From positions 1 through 6,518 of the forward strand of contig CALLZA010000157.1 in assembly GCA_937858165.1 (NCBI GenBank): a stretch of 6,518 nucleotides of DNA. Direction: 5' to 3'. Positions within the stretch are counted from its first letter, which is position 1; every line of letters begins with the position of its first letter. The position numbers and the translations under genes were made by a program. Under the pieces are notes generated by a model. The model was not told where the DNA came from and did no database searches. It saw only the letters and a program-made list of their open reading frames with translations. Shown one piece after another: positions 1 to 5,720 of this stretch. This DNA comes from an uncultured Ardenticatenia bacterium. GTDB lineage: Bacteria; Chloroflexota; Anaerolineae; Promineifilales; Promineifilaceae.

Positions 1-50
1 TGTGTATTTCGCTCTGCGCTCTCGTGCTTCCTTTGTCTGTTTTTTTTTTT
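1..50. other. Low-quality read-through tail with T tract
   Basis: This stretch lies outside the P5 adapter and ends in a T run at 41-50. It looks like the reverse complement of bases called after a read has run off the end of the adapter (poly-A followed by noise). It has no coding or structural content I can support and should not be treated as genomic DNA. Confidence 0.9.
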
Positions 51-120
51 AATGTTACGGCGACCACCGAGATCTACACTAGATCGCGCGTCGGCAGCGT
101 CAGATGTGTATAAGAGACAG
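51..120 (+). other. Nextera P5 adapter, i5 index and Tn5 mosaic end (artefact)
   Basis: Positions 51-79 match the Illumina P5 sequence, with one mismatch at 55 (T where A is expected). Positions 80-87 read TAGATCGC, the i5 index of Nextera S501/N501. Positions 88-101 match the Nextera read-1 linker, with one mismatch at 88 (G for T). Positions 102-120 are the 19-bp Tn5 mosaic end, ending in AAGAGACAG. Genomic DNA therefore starts at 121. Read on the minus strand, the mosaic end encodes Leu-Ser-Leu-Ile-His-Ile, a false C-terminus on the menF fragment. Read on the plus strand it yields a false ORF at 52-282 containing DVYKRQ. Confidence 0.98.
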
Positions 121-807
121 GTCCCACATGGCGCGGGTCATGGGGTAGCGCAGGGTGGCGCCGCCGAGCGGCACCGGCGTCGCCTCGGCCGCGGTGGCCA
201 GTCGTGCGGCGAGGGCTTCGGCCAGCCCTCTCAGGGCATCCGTGAGGTCTTCGTCCGGCCCCACCAGGGCGTTGATGGTTAGATAAGCCGCACCATCGCG
301 TTGGGCGAACTGGTAGTGGGGCAAGACGAACTCGGCCGGGCTGAAGTCGGCCCAGGTGTTGTCGGGCACAAAGTCGTCCTGGAAGGCGAAGCCGCCAAAG
401 AGGCGCGGCCGGGCCAGCGCTGCGCCGTCGGGCGGTACGGTCGCTGCCGGCTGCAGCAGTGCTCCGGCGAACAGGGCGCGGGCCTGGGCTTCAATCTCGT
501 CAAAGCGCTGCGCCGGCTGCCTCTCGACAGCGTCATCGGGCAGAACCGGCGCGGCGACCAGGTGCGCGGCTACGCCGGCCCCGGCCAGCACCAACCCGTC
601 GCCCGGTTCGGCCCAGTAGAAGCGTTCGCTGCCGCGGGCGGCGCGCACAAAGGCTGCCACGCTGTGGTCGGGGGCGGGGGTGTAGAGGCTGACGAGGCGC
701 GGCGGGGCAGGTGGCGCTTCGGCTCCGTCCCAGGGGGCAGCGGGCGACGGGGCGGGGCGAGGCGGCGTTGGGGCCTCAACAAGGCGCGGCGCAACAGGGG
801 CGGTCAT
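121..807 (-). CDS. menF: Isochorismate synthase (MenF/EntC family), N-terminal half, cut by the insert end
   Basis: Probable isochorismate synthase, which converts chorismate to isochorismate as the first committed step of menaquinone synthesis (or of a salicylate/catechol siderophore) in the cytoplasm. Only residues 1-229 are genomic, against about 430-480 for the family. The next residues (LSLIHI) are Tn5 mosaic end. A Pro/Ala-rich, probably disordered leader (about 1-37) precedes the family's N-terminal region, with RFYWAEPGDGLVLAG at 62-76 and LFGGFAFQDDF at 136-146 followed by PDNTWADF. The sequence stops at PMTRAMWD, about where the catalytic chorismate-binding domain should begin, so no active-site residue can be checked. 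The ATG at 807-805 overlaps the tetR stop as ATGA, and AGGAG lies 12 nt upstream (824-820), so translation is probably coupled to tetR. Anthranilate or aminodeoxychorismate synthase is less likely given the N-terminal motifs. A siderophore role cannot be excluded. Confidence 0.78.
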
Positions 808-1457
808 GACGCAGGACGCTCCTGGGTTGGCGCGACGGGGCGCGAGTCTTCGTAGCCGACGCTGCGCAGTAGCAGCGGTACCAAGCCGTCCATGATGCGC
901 CCTGGCTCCGGCTCGCCCGTCGTTACCCAGCGGATGACGAGGCCATAGATGGCCCCCATCCAGGCGTAGGCGACGACCTCGGTATCGGTCGGAGCGATGT
1001 CGCCCTGGTCGATGGCCTCGCGCAAATAGGTCTCGATCAGTCGGGCAAAACGGTCGGTGACGGCGGCGCGCTTGCTTTCGAAGACGTTGCCCAGGCCAAC
1101 GGCCTGCACGAGGAGGATTTTGGCCGGGCGACGGTAGCGGCCGAACGTCTCCAGCACCGTCTCCAGGGCGACGCGCACACGGGCCATGCCTCGCGCCTGC
1201 CCTTCGATGGCCTCCAGCACGCGCCGCTCCAGCAGGTCGGCGAACTGATCGACCAGGGCCAGGAAGAGGCGCTCTTTGTTGGCAAAGTGAAAGTAGATCG
1301 CGCCTTTGGACGTTTCGGAGGCATCAACGATGTCGTCGAGGCGGGTGCCATGATACCCCTGGCGCGAGAAGGTGAGCATGGCCGCATCGAGGATGCGCTC
1401 GCGCGTTGCGCCGGGGTCGCGCCAGGTGGGGTTTTTATCCGTATCGTTACTGGTCAT
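804..1457 (-). CDS. TetR/AcrR-family transcriptional regulator
   Basis: Cytoplasmic one-component repressor of 217 aa, a normal TetR length. The N-terminal DNA-binding domain runs from about residue 17 to 65: TRERILDAAMLTFSRQGYHG, then the helix-turn-helix TRLDDIVDASETSKGAIYFHFANKERLF (38-65 in two parts), with the family-typical GAIYFHF / NKERL signature. The rest (70-200) is helical, as expected for the ligand-binding and dimerisation domain, and is too variable to predict a ligand. I chose the ATG at 1457 over the upstream in-frame TTG at 1481, because the TTG lies inside the promoter spacer and the ATG sits 7 nt after a perfect TATAAT. No Shine-Dalgarno precedes the ATG, which fits a leaderless mRNA. 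The stop overlaps the menF start by 4 bp, so the two genes are probably co-transcribed. Likely autoregulated through the operator at 1481-1506. The target beyond its own operon is unknown. Confidence 0.9.
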   Translation of the reverse strand: MTSNDTDKNPTWRDPGATRERILDAAMLTFSRQGYHGTRLDDIVDASETSKGAIYFHFANKERLFLALVDQFADLLERRVLEAIEGQARGMARVRVALETVLETFGRYRRPAKILLVQAVGLGNVFESKRAAVTDRFARLIETYLREAIDQGDIAPTDTEVVAYAWMGAIYGLVIRWVTTGEPEPGRIMDGLVPLLLRSVGYEDSRPVAPTQERPAS

Positions 1458-1464
1458 CGTTTCG

Positions 1465-1494
1465 ATTATACATGCTTTCAAACCGACTGGTCAG
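1465..1494 (-). promoter_or_regulatory. Promoter of the tetR-menF operon
   Basis: On the minus strand, a perfect -10 TATAAT lies at 1470-1465. An 18-nt spacer separates it from CTGACC at 1494-1489, which matches four of six positions of the -35 consensus. Transcription would start about 1458-1457, on or next to the tetR ATG, giving a leaderless or nearly leaderless message. This is read from sequence only. Confidence 0.6.
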
Positions 1495-1506
1495 TCTATA
1501 ACCGAC
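1481..1506. promoter_or_regulatory. Candidate TetR operator overlapping the -35 element
   Basis: The 14-mer ACCGACTGGTCAGT at 1482-1495 is an imperfect palindrome (five of seven base pairs). Within it, GACTG-GT-CAGTC (1485-1496) has perfect 5-bp arms. The ACCGACY/RGTCRGT layout resembles operators known for TetR-family regulators. The half-site AACCGAC recurs at 1500-1506, 19 bp from its first copy at 1481-1487, so a second dimer could bind on nearly the same DNA face. Because it covers the -35 region, bound repressor would block tetR-menF transcription. Assignment to this regulator is inferred from position and pattern. Confidence 0.55.
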
Positions 1507-1553
1507 GGCCTAAAAGAACGTATCCAACTGCCCGTGTTGTAGTGCATTCATCC

Positions 1554-1573
1554 CGTTCAAAATATTCTGAACG
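1554..1573. promoter_or_regulatory. 20-bp near-perfect palindrome, candidate operator
   Basis: CGTTCA at 1554-1559 and TGAACG at 1568-1573 are perfect inverted arms. The centre, AAATATTC, is also self-complementary except for the 1560/1567 pair, so nine of ten pairs match. It lies about 130 bp upstream of the rightward promoter and about 60 bp upstream of the tetR promoter, a suitable place for a dimeric regulator acting on either side. The short arms and AT-rich centre argue for a protein-binding site over a terminator. The binding protein is unknown. Confidence 0.5.
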
Positions 1574-1686
1574 ATATGTGAATTCTATCACAAGGCTTGG
1601 CGAAGTTCAAGAGACACCGCCGGGAAACAAGCTCCTCTCATCGAAAAGTTAAGCATTCCTGAGCATAATGCGCCATGACGATCCTG

Positions 1687-1714
1687 TGGACAGAACGCGA
1701 GTGGTCGTTATACT
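1687..1714 (+). promoter_or_regulatory. Likely promoter of the SCO-oxidase operon
   Basis: TGGACA at 1687-1692 (five of six to the -35 consensus) and TATACT at 1709-1714 (five of six to the -10 consensus) are separated by 16 nt. The predicted transcription start is near 1721. This lies downstream of the first possible ATG of the SCO frame (1668) and so supports a later translation start. Confidence 0.5.
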
Positions 1715-1814
1715 TCCTCGGATTAGAGACCGGCACACGTGGGTGAGGGAGCCGGTCGTCAGCAAGATCATGGTGGGAGCCGGGTGTGCCGGCAGAGCGA
1801 GGTCAGTGCGGGTG

Positions 1815-2585
1815 ATGAATCATACGGCCGTCGGCGGATCTGACGCAGGCGAAGAGCGCGTGGTGGCTTCTCAAAGCCGCCAAGACCGCCGCTCGTGGTT
1901 CCGCTCGCCTCGCGTCTGGCTCTATACGGTAGCCGTCGTCTTCGCACTGAGCATTGTCGCTTTCAACATCATTCGCCCCATCGTCGTCCTGCCGCGCATC
2001 GCGCCGTCGCCCGGCTTCGCCCTGGTCGGCAGCGACGGGCAGCCGGTGACCAGCGAAGACCAGCGCGGCTTTCTAACCCTCTACAGCTTCTCCTACCTCG
2101 ACTGCGACGACGCCTGCCCTCAGTCTTACGGCGACATCGCCGCACTGCGCGCCGACGTGACCGGCGCGCTGCCGGCCGACACGCCGTTGCGCTTTGTCAC
2201 CATCAGCCTTGATCCACAGCGCGACACACCGGAGCGGCTGAGCCAGGCCGCGACGGGCTGGGCGCAACCGGCAGGCGCGCTCGATTGGCAACTCCTGACA
2301 GGCGATCCGCTGCGCACGCGCACCACTGTCGGCGGCGGCTTTCGCGTCTACTTCTCCGAGCCGAAAGAAGCGACGGCCGAATCGCCCGTCCGCGTCACGT
2401 TCGACCCGCGCTACGTGCTGGTCGATCATCTGGGCATCATGCGGGCCGAGTACCGCACCGGCGCGCTCGATCCGGCGCTGCTGGCCCGCGACGTGAATCT
2501 CCTGCTCGAAGAGGCGGCCAATAGCCAGGGCGTCGTTCGGCTCGGCTACGAGGCGGCGCACCTGTTTCTCTGTTACCCACGATAG
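1815..2585 (+). CDS. SCO1/SenC-family copper chaperone, membrane-anchored (first of two)
   Basis: Copper-binding thioredoxin-fold protein, expected to help metallate the CuA site of cytochrome oxidase on the outer face of the membrane. With the ATG at 1815 it has 256 aa: a basic N-terminus, one membrane segment at about 34-53 (VWLYTVAVVFALSIVAFNII), then the SCO domain. Visible copper ligands are Cys97 and Cys101 in DCDDACP and His205 in YVLVDHLG. The conserved LDPQRDTP lies between them. The usual CPxxCP is altered here, with Asp replacing the first Pro. The interval from Cys101 to the His is 104 residues, about 20 longer than in the neighbouring paralogue, owing to an insertion before the His. 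The C-terminus ends in an extra tail, HLFLCYPR. GAGGT at 1799-1803 (11 nt spacing) favours this start. The in-frame ATGs at 1668 and 1770 lack a good ribosome site, and a GTG at 1860 is possible. The start is the least certain part. Confidence 0.82.
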   Translation: MNHTAVGGSDAGEERVVASQSRQDRRSWFRSPRVWLYTVAVVFALSIVAFNIIRPIVVLPRIAPSPGFALVGSDGQPVTSEDQRGFLTLYSFSYLDCDDACPQSYGDIAALRADVTGALPADTPLRFVTISLDPQRDTPERLSQAATGWAQPAGALDWQLLTGDPLRTRTTVGGGFRVYFSEPKEATAESPVRVTFDPRYVLVDHLGIMRAEYRTGALDPALLARDVNLLLEEAANSQGVVRLGYEAAHLFLCYPR

Positions 2586-2593
2586 GGACGACC

Positions 2594-3256
2594 ATGAGTT
2601 CACAGCCCGATCCCACCCCATCCCCTACCTCACTGAAGCCAAATCGCCGCGGCCTGTGGGCTGCCCTGGCCGCGGTACTCTTGCTCATCGGCGCGGTGGC
2701 CGTGTGGAGCGTGGTCAACGGCCGCTTACCCTTTGGCGCGCCGACGTTTCACGGCACAGTTATCCAGTCGCCCGACCTGGCGGCCGACTTCACCCTGACG
2801 GCCAGCACCGGCGAGCGCCTCAGCCTGAGCGACCTGCGCGGTAAGGTAGTGCTGCTGTACTTCGGCTACACCTTCTGCCCCGACGCCTGCCCGACGACGC
2901 TCAGCGAGTTGAAGAAAGTTCCGGCGGCGCTGGGCGACCGGGCCGATGAGGTGCAGGTCGTCATGGTGAGCGTCGATCCGCAGCGCGATACGCCGGAAGT
3001 CCTGCGCGAGTATCTGTCCTACTTCGACCCGTCATTTCTTGGCCTGACGGGCACGGAAGAGGAGGTGCTGGCCGCGGCCACGCCACTGGGCATCTACTTC
3101 AGCGCGCACGAAGGTTCGGCGGCCAGCGGTTATCTGGTCGATCATACGACGACCGTACTGGTAATCGACAAGGCAGGCTATCTACGGCTGCTGTACGGCT
3201 TTGAGACGCCGGGCGAGGATATTGCCGCCGATATGCGCTATCTGGTGCGCCAATGA
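2594..3256 (+). CDS. SCO1/SenC-family copper chaperone, membrane-anchored (second of two)
   Basis: A 220-aa SCO protein with a canonical copper site. After a Pro-rich cytoplasmic start, one membrane segment (about 21-41) anchors the thioredoxin-like domain outside. Copper ligands are Cys95 and Cys99 in FCPDACP and His184 in YLVDHT. The DPQRDTP motif is at 128-134 and YFGYTFCPDACP matches the family signature. Expected role: binding Cu(I)/Cu(II) and transferring it, or reducing the CuA cysteines of subunit II, during oxidase assembly. It starts 8 nt after the upstream SCO gene stops, with only a weak purine run (AGGGA) ahead of the ATG, so translation may depend on the upstream gene. It is followed 60 nt later by the oxidase subunit genes. 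Residue overlap with the upstream copy (SVDPQRDTPE / SLDPQRDTPE, VDH) points to an old duplication, not a recent one. Confidence 0.93.
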   Translation: MSSQPDPTPSPTSLKPNRRGLWAALAAVLLLIGAVAVWSVVNGRLPFGAPTFHGTVIQSPDLAADFTLTASTGERLSLSDLRGKVVLLYFGYTFCPDACPTTLSELKKVPAALGDRADEVQVVMVSVDPQRDTPEVLREYLSYFDPSFLGLTGTEEEVLAAATPLGIYFSAHEGSAASGYLVDHTTTVLVIDKAGYLRLLYGFETPGEDIAADMRYLVRQ

Positions 3257-3265
3257 CGTTTGTCA

Positions 3266-3292
3266 ACGTCTCCCGAGTGTCGCTGGGGACGT
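3266..3292 (+). other. Intercistronic RNA hairpin between SCO and oxidase genes
   Basis: ACGTCTCC (3266-3273) can pair with GGGGACGT (3285-3292), giving an 8-bp stem with one G-U pair and an 11-nt loop. No T tract follows, so it does not look like an intrinsic terminator. It lies 24 nt upstream of the strong subunit IIa start and could mark an mRNA processing or stability boundary. Function is inferred. Confidence 0.35.
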
Positions 3293-3316
3293 CAAAGCAA
3301 TCAACAAGGAGGTAGC

Positions 3317-3445
3317 ATGAACGAAAAGGATAAGTACAAGACACCGCAGGGAACGATCGCGCTGATGGTCATCTTTATCATCTTGATTATCGCCCTGTGG
3401 GGCAGCGCCTACCTGACCATGCTGTCGAGAGGAGTGACCCAGTAA
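3317..3445 (+). CDS. cbaD: Cytochrome c oxidase subunit IIa (ba3-type, CoxIIa family)
   Basis: A 42-aa single-helix protein: a short charged N-terminus (MNEKDKYKTPQG), then one membrane helix at about 13-36 (IALMVIFIILIIALWGSAYL), and a short tail. Size, topology and position directly before the CuA subunit match the small subunit IIa of ba3 oxidases (34 aa in Thermus thermophilus), which replaces the first membrane helix missing from subunit II. The ATG at 3317 is fixed by a near-perfect Shine-Dalgarno, AAGGAGGT at 3307-3314. An upstream in-frame TTG at 3260 has no such signal. The stop TAA overlaps the next start by one base (TAATG), so subunits IIa and II are translationally coupled. It is too short for many gene finders. 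Confidence 0.9.
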   Translation: MNEKDKYKTPQGTIALMVIFIILIIALWGSAYLTMLSRGVTQ

Positions 3446-3927
3446 TGCACATCGATCGCTACGAACGCCTATTTATCTATGCGGCAGTGGTGCTCCTGGT
3501 GGTCTTCATGGGAGCGCTGGCCGTCAGCAGTTTTGCGTTTGGCATTCGCGTGCCGACGGCTTACGAGAAGGTCGACCCGCGCACAGTGGCCACGCCACCG
3601 TCGCCTTGGGGGCTGCCGGCCGAAGAGCGCATCCGCGAACTGTCGCCCGGCAACTACGAGGTCTATCTGCTGGCCCAGATGTGGCAGTTCTCGCCTAATA
3701 CGATCACCGTTCCGGCCGGCTCGCGGGTTACGTTCTACTCGACCAGCAAAGACGTGCAGCACGGCTTCAAGATCATCGACACCAACATCAACATTATGGC
3801 CCTGCCGGGCGAGGTGGGCGTGCTGACGGCCACGTTCGACGAGCCGGGTACTTACAACTTCGTCTGCCACGAATATTGTGGCGCGCTACACCACACCATG
3901 TACGGCCAAGTCGTGGTCGAAGAGTAA
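3445..3927 (+). CDS. cbaB: ba3-type cytochrome c oxidase subunit II (CuA)
   Basis: A 160-aa subunit with one N-terminal membrane helix (about 9-32) and an external cupredoxin domain (about 70-160) that takes electrons from cytochrome c. All CuA ligands are present: His106 (DVQHGF), Cys141, Glu143 (backbone carbonyl), Cys145, His149 and Met152 in CHEYCGALHHTM. Numbering is offset by exactly 8 from Thermus thermophilus ba3 as I recall it (H114, C149, Q151, C153, H157, M160). Glu7 aligns with Glu15 of that enzyme, the entrance of the K proton pathway. The start at 3445 is supported by AGGAG at 3430-3434 and the one-base overlap with the upstream stop. The frame is open back to 3397, but that ATG would lie inside the subunit IIa gene. 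A helix-poor subunit II of this size is typical for ba3 enzymes and not for aa3 enzymes (two helices). Confidence 0.96.
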   Translation: MHIDRYERLFIYAAVVLLVVFMGALAVSSFAFGIRVPTAYEKVDPRTVATPPSPWGLPAEERIRELSPGNYEVYLLAQMWQFSPNTITVPAGSRVTFYSTSKDVQHGFKIIDTNINIMALPGEVGVLTATFDEPGTYNFVCHEYCGALHHTMYGQVVVEE

Positions 3928-3957
3928 GGGCGACCCGCCAAGGAGGAGAGAGACCTA

Positions 3958-5667
3958 ATGACCAAACGCAAAGCACAACCGGTCGCGGCCGCGTCGGCCG
4001 TCCTTCCGCCCGAGAACTTCAAGCGCGAAGACCGCCTGACGGCCTGGTTTATCACTATCGCCATGATCGCCCTATTTATCGGTGGGTCGATGGGGCCGCT
4101 CCAGAAGCTGGAGCACGTCGGCATCAACTGGTATCCGGCACTGGCCAAGATCGGCATCGGGAGCGTTCGCATTCAGTCTTACTATCAGGGACTGACCGCC
4201 CACGGCGTTCTCAACGCTCTGGTGTGGACGACGTTCTTCATCGTCGGCTTCTTCACCTACGCCATCCCACGCAGCCTCGGCCGGCCGCTGAAGCGGCCAC
4301 GTATCAATCTACTGGCGCTGGTGCTCATGATCGTCGGCCTGGTCATGGCCGGCATTCCGATTCTGACCAACCTGGCGTCGGTGCTCTATACTTTCTACCC
4401 GCCCATGAAGGCCAGTGTCTTCTTCTATCTGGGGCTGGTGCTGGTAGTCGTGGGTTCATGGGTAGCTGGTCTGGGCTACTACGTCACCTACTGGCAGTGG
4501 CGGAAGGACAACCCCGGCCAAAAGACGCCGTTCATCGCGCTGGCGTCGATCATCACCATGGTCATGTGGCAGATCGCCACGCTGGGCATCGCCATCGAAA
4601 TCCTGGTTCTGATCGTCCCCTGGGTGCTTGGCTGGACGGACGGCACCGACCCGCAACTGGCGCGTACCTTCTTCTGGTTCACCGGCCATCCGCTGGTCTA
4701 CTTCTGGCTATTGCCGGCCTACGTCTCCTGGTACGCCATGCTGCCGAAGCAAGCCGGCGGCAAGATGTTCAGCGAGCAGTTGGCGCGGCTGGTCTTCTGG
4801 CTGTTCCTAGTGTTGTCGATCCCCGTCGGCCTGCACCATCAGTTCGTTGACCCCGGCGTGCCCGCCGGCTGGAAGGCGATTCATGCCGTTCTTACCTACT
4901 CACTCTTCCTGCCCAGCATGGCCACGGCGTTCACTGTTGTCGCCTCGCTGGAACTCGGTGCGCGGGCGCGGGGCGGCAAGGGGCTGTTGGGCTGGATCAC
5001 CAAGCTGCCCTGGGGCAACCCGTCCTACGCGGCCCAGAACCTGGCCATGATCCTGTTCGTGTTCGGTGGTATTGGCGGTCTGACAAATGCGTCGTACAAT
5101 TTGAATCTGGCTATTCACAACACGGCCTGGGTTCCCGGACATTTCCATCTGACTGTTGGTTCAGCCACTACACTTACCTTCTTCGGCATCGCTTACTGGC
5201 TGGTTCCGGCGTTGACCAACAAGCCATTGGCCAGCCGCCGCGTGGCGTTGGCCCAGGCATGGACGTGGTTCATCGGTATGCTGTTGATGTCCAACGGCCT
5301 GCACATCCTTGGCCTGAACTTCGGTGCGCCGCGCCGCACGTCGCTCGGTTCCGCGCCCTACCTGGACCCGGCCTGGAATCCGTTGCAGATCGAGGCCGCT
5401 GTGGGTGGCATCATCCTCGGCATTAGCGGCCTGCTGTTCTTCGGCAATATGCTGGCGACGGCTCTGTCGCGCAAGCGGGCCGAGGTGCGTGAAGAGATGC
5501 CGGTGGCTGAGTCGCTCCATCCAGAGATTCAGACGCCGGGCTGGCTGGATAACTGGCGGCCGTGGCTGGTGGCTACTGTCTTGTTGATTCTCATCGCTTA
5601 CGGCCCTGTGCTCGTAAGTATGATTGCCAACATCAATCTGACTTCACCCGGGGTGCAGATTCGCTAA
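3958..5667 (+). CDS. cbaA: ba3-type (B-family heme-copper) cytochrome c oxidase subunit I
   Basis: Catalytic subunit of a terminal oxidase that reduces O2 to water and pumps protons across the cytoplasmic membrane. It has 569 aa with about 13 hydrophobic segments. Ligands seen: His82 (LTAHGV) and His397 for low-spin heme; His395 for high-spin heme (VPGHFH); His244, His293 and His294 for CuB (GHPLVY, GLHHQF). Tyr248 forms the cross-linked His-Tyr pair. The B-family K pathway is intact: Tyr248, Tyr255, Tyr259, Ser320, Thr323 and Thr326, plus Glu7 of subunit II. Most positions are offset by 11 from Thermus ba3. No A-family Glu (XGHPEV) is present: the motif here is GHPLV. The start is supported by AAGGAGG at 3940-3946. 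A cytoplasmic loop (about 502-532) and a final helix (about 535-557) complete it. It lies 30 nt after subunit II. Confidence 0.98.
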   Translation: MTKRKAQPVAAASAVLPPENFKREDRLTAWFITIAMIALFIGGSMGPLQKLEHVGINWYPALAKIGIGSVRIQSYYQGLTAHGVLNALVWTTFFIVGFFTYAIPRSLGRPLKRPRINLLALVLMIVGLVMAGIPILTNLASVLYTFYPPMKASVFFYLGLVLVVVGSWVAGLGYYVTYWQWRKDNPGQKTPFIALASIITMVMWQIATLGIAIEILVLIVPWVLGWTDGTDPQLARTFFWFTGHPLVYFWLLPAYVSWYAMLPKQAGGKMFSEQLARLVFWLFLVLSIPVGLHHQFVDPGVPAGWKAIHAVLTYSLFLPSMATAFTVVASLELGARARGGKGLLGWITKLPWGNPSYAAQNLAMILFVFGGIGGLTNASYNLNLAIHNTAWVPGHFHLTVGSATTLTFFGIAYWLVPALTNKPLASRRVALAQAWTWFIGMLLMSNGLHILGLNFGAPRRTSLGSAPYLDPAWNPLQIEAAVGGIILGISGLLFFGNMLATALSRKRAEVREEMPVAESLHPEIQTPGWLDNWRPWLVATVLLILIAYGPVLVSMIANINLTSPGVQIR

Positions 5668-5700
5668 CGGGCGAAAAACCGGAAAGGCGTTGGCCGATTC

Positions 5701-5718
5701 GTGTACGTGGAGGTACAC
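5701..5718 (+). promoter_or_regulatory. Hairpin covering the cytochrome c ribosome-binding site
   Basis: GTGTAC (5701-5706) and GTACAC (5713-5718) form a perfect 6-bp inverted repeat around GTGGAG. The Shine-Dalgarno GGAGGT (5709-5714) is mainly in the loop, with its last two bases in the stem, and the ATG follows 2 nt after the stem. This could present or mask the ribosome site. The structure is visible, the role is inferred. Confidence 0.4.
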
Positions 5719-5720
5719 AT

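Larger units (their letters stand above)
1497..1814. other. Divergent intergenic region between tetR and the SCO gene
   Basis: I support no gene here. Open frames that cross it are a long upstream extension of the SCO frame and an antisense extension across tetR. The first half (about 1500-1670) is AT-richer than the flanking genes. It contains the 20-bp palindrome at 1554-1573 and a weaker promoter-like pair, TCGAAA (1641-1646) with CATAAT (1664-1669) at 17 nt. The better promoter is at 1687-1714. Between there and the SCO start is an untranslated leader of roughly 95 nt in which I see no recognisable riboswitch. Confidence 0.6.

Noticed and set aside
52..282. Open frame beginning in the left adapter
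   Set aside because: Its N-terminus is translated adapter, and the remainder is antisense to the menF-like gene with no recognisable domain.
301..855. Plus-strand open frames antisense to menF and tetR
   Set aside because: GC-rich shadow frames with no domain, no ribosome site and low-complexity Gly/Arg composition.
1458..1481. TTG start for the TetR regulator at 1481
   Set aside because: The eight extra residues are encoded by the promoter spacer and the -10 box, and no Shine-Dalgarno is present.
1554..1573. LexA (SOS) box
   Set aside because: The arm order is inverted and the spacing differs from the GAAC-N4-GTTC pattern, and no SOS gene is nearby.
1668..1814. Longer N-terminus for the first SCO protein (start at 1668 or 1770)
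   Set aside because: The frame is open, but no ribosome site precedes either ATG, 1668 lies upstream of the best promoter, and the extra residues look like non-coding translation. A start at 1770 is not strictly excluded.
3260..3316. TTG start extending subunit IIa by 19 residues
   Set aside because: A near-perfect Shine-Dalgarno sits just before the ATG at 3317, and subunit IIa proteins are normally very short.
5660..5675. Small hairpin TTCGC/GCGAA overlapping the subunit I stop as a terminator
   Set aside because: Only a 5-bp stem, with no T tract on the plus strand, and a same-strand gene follows at once. It is better seen as chance.
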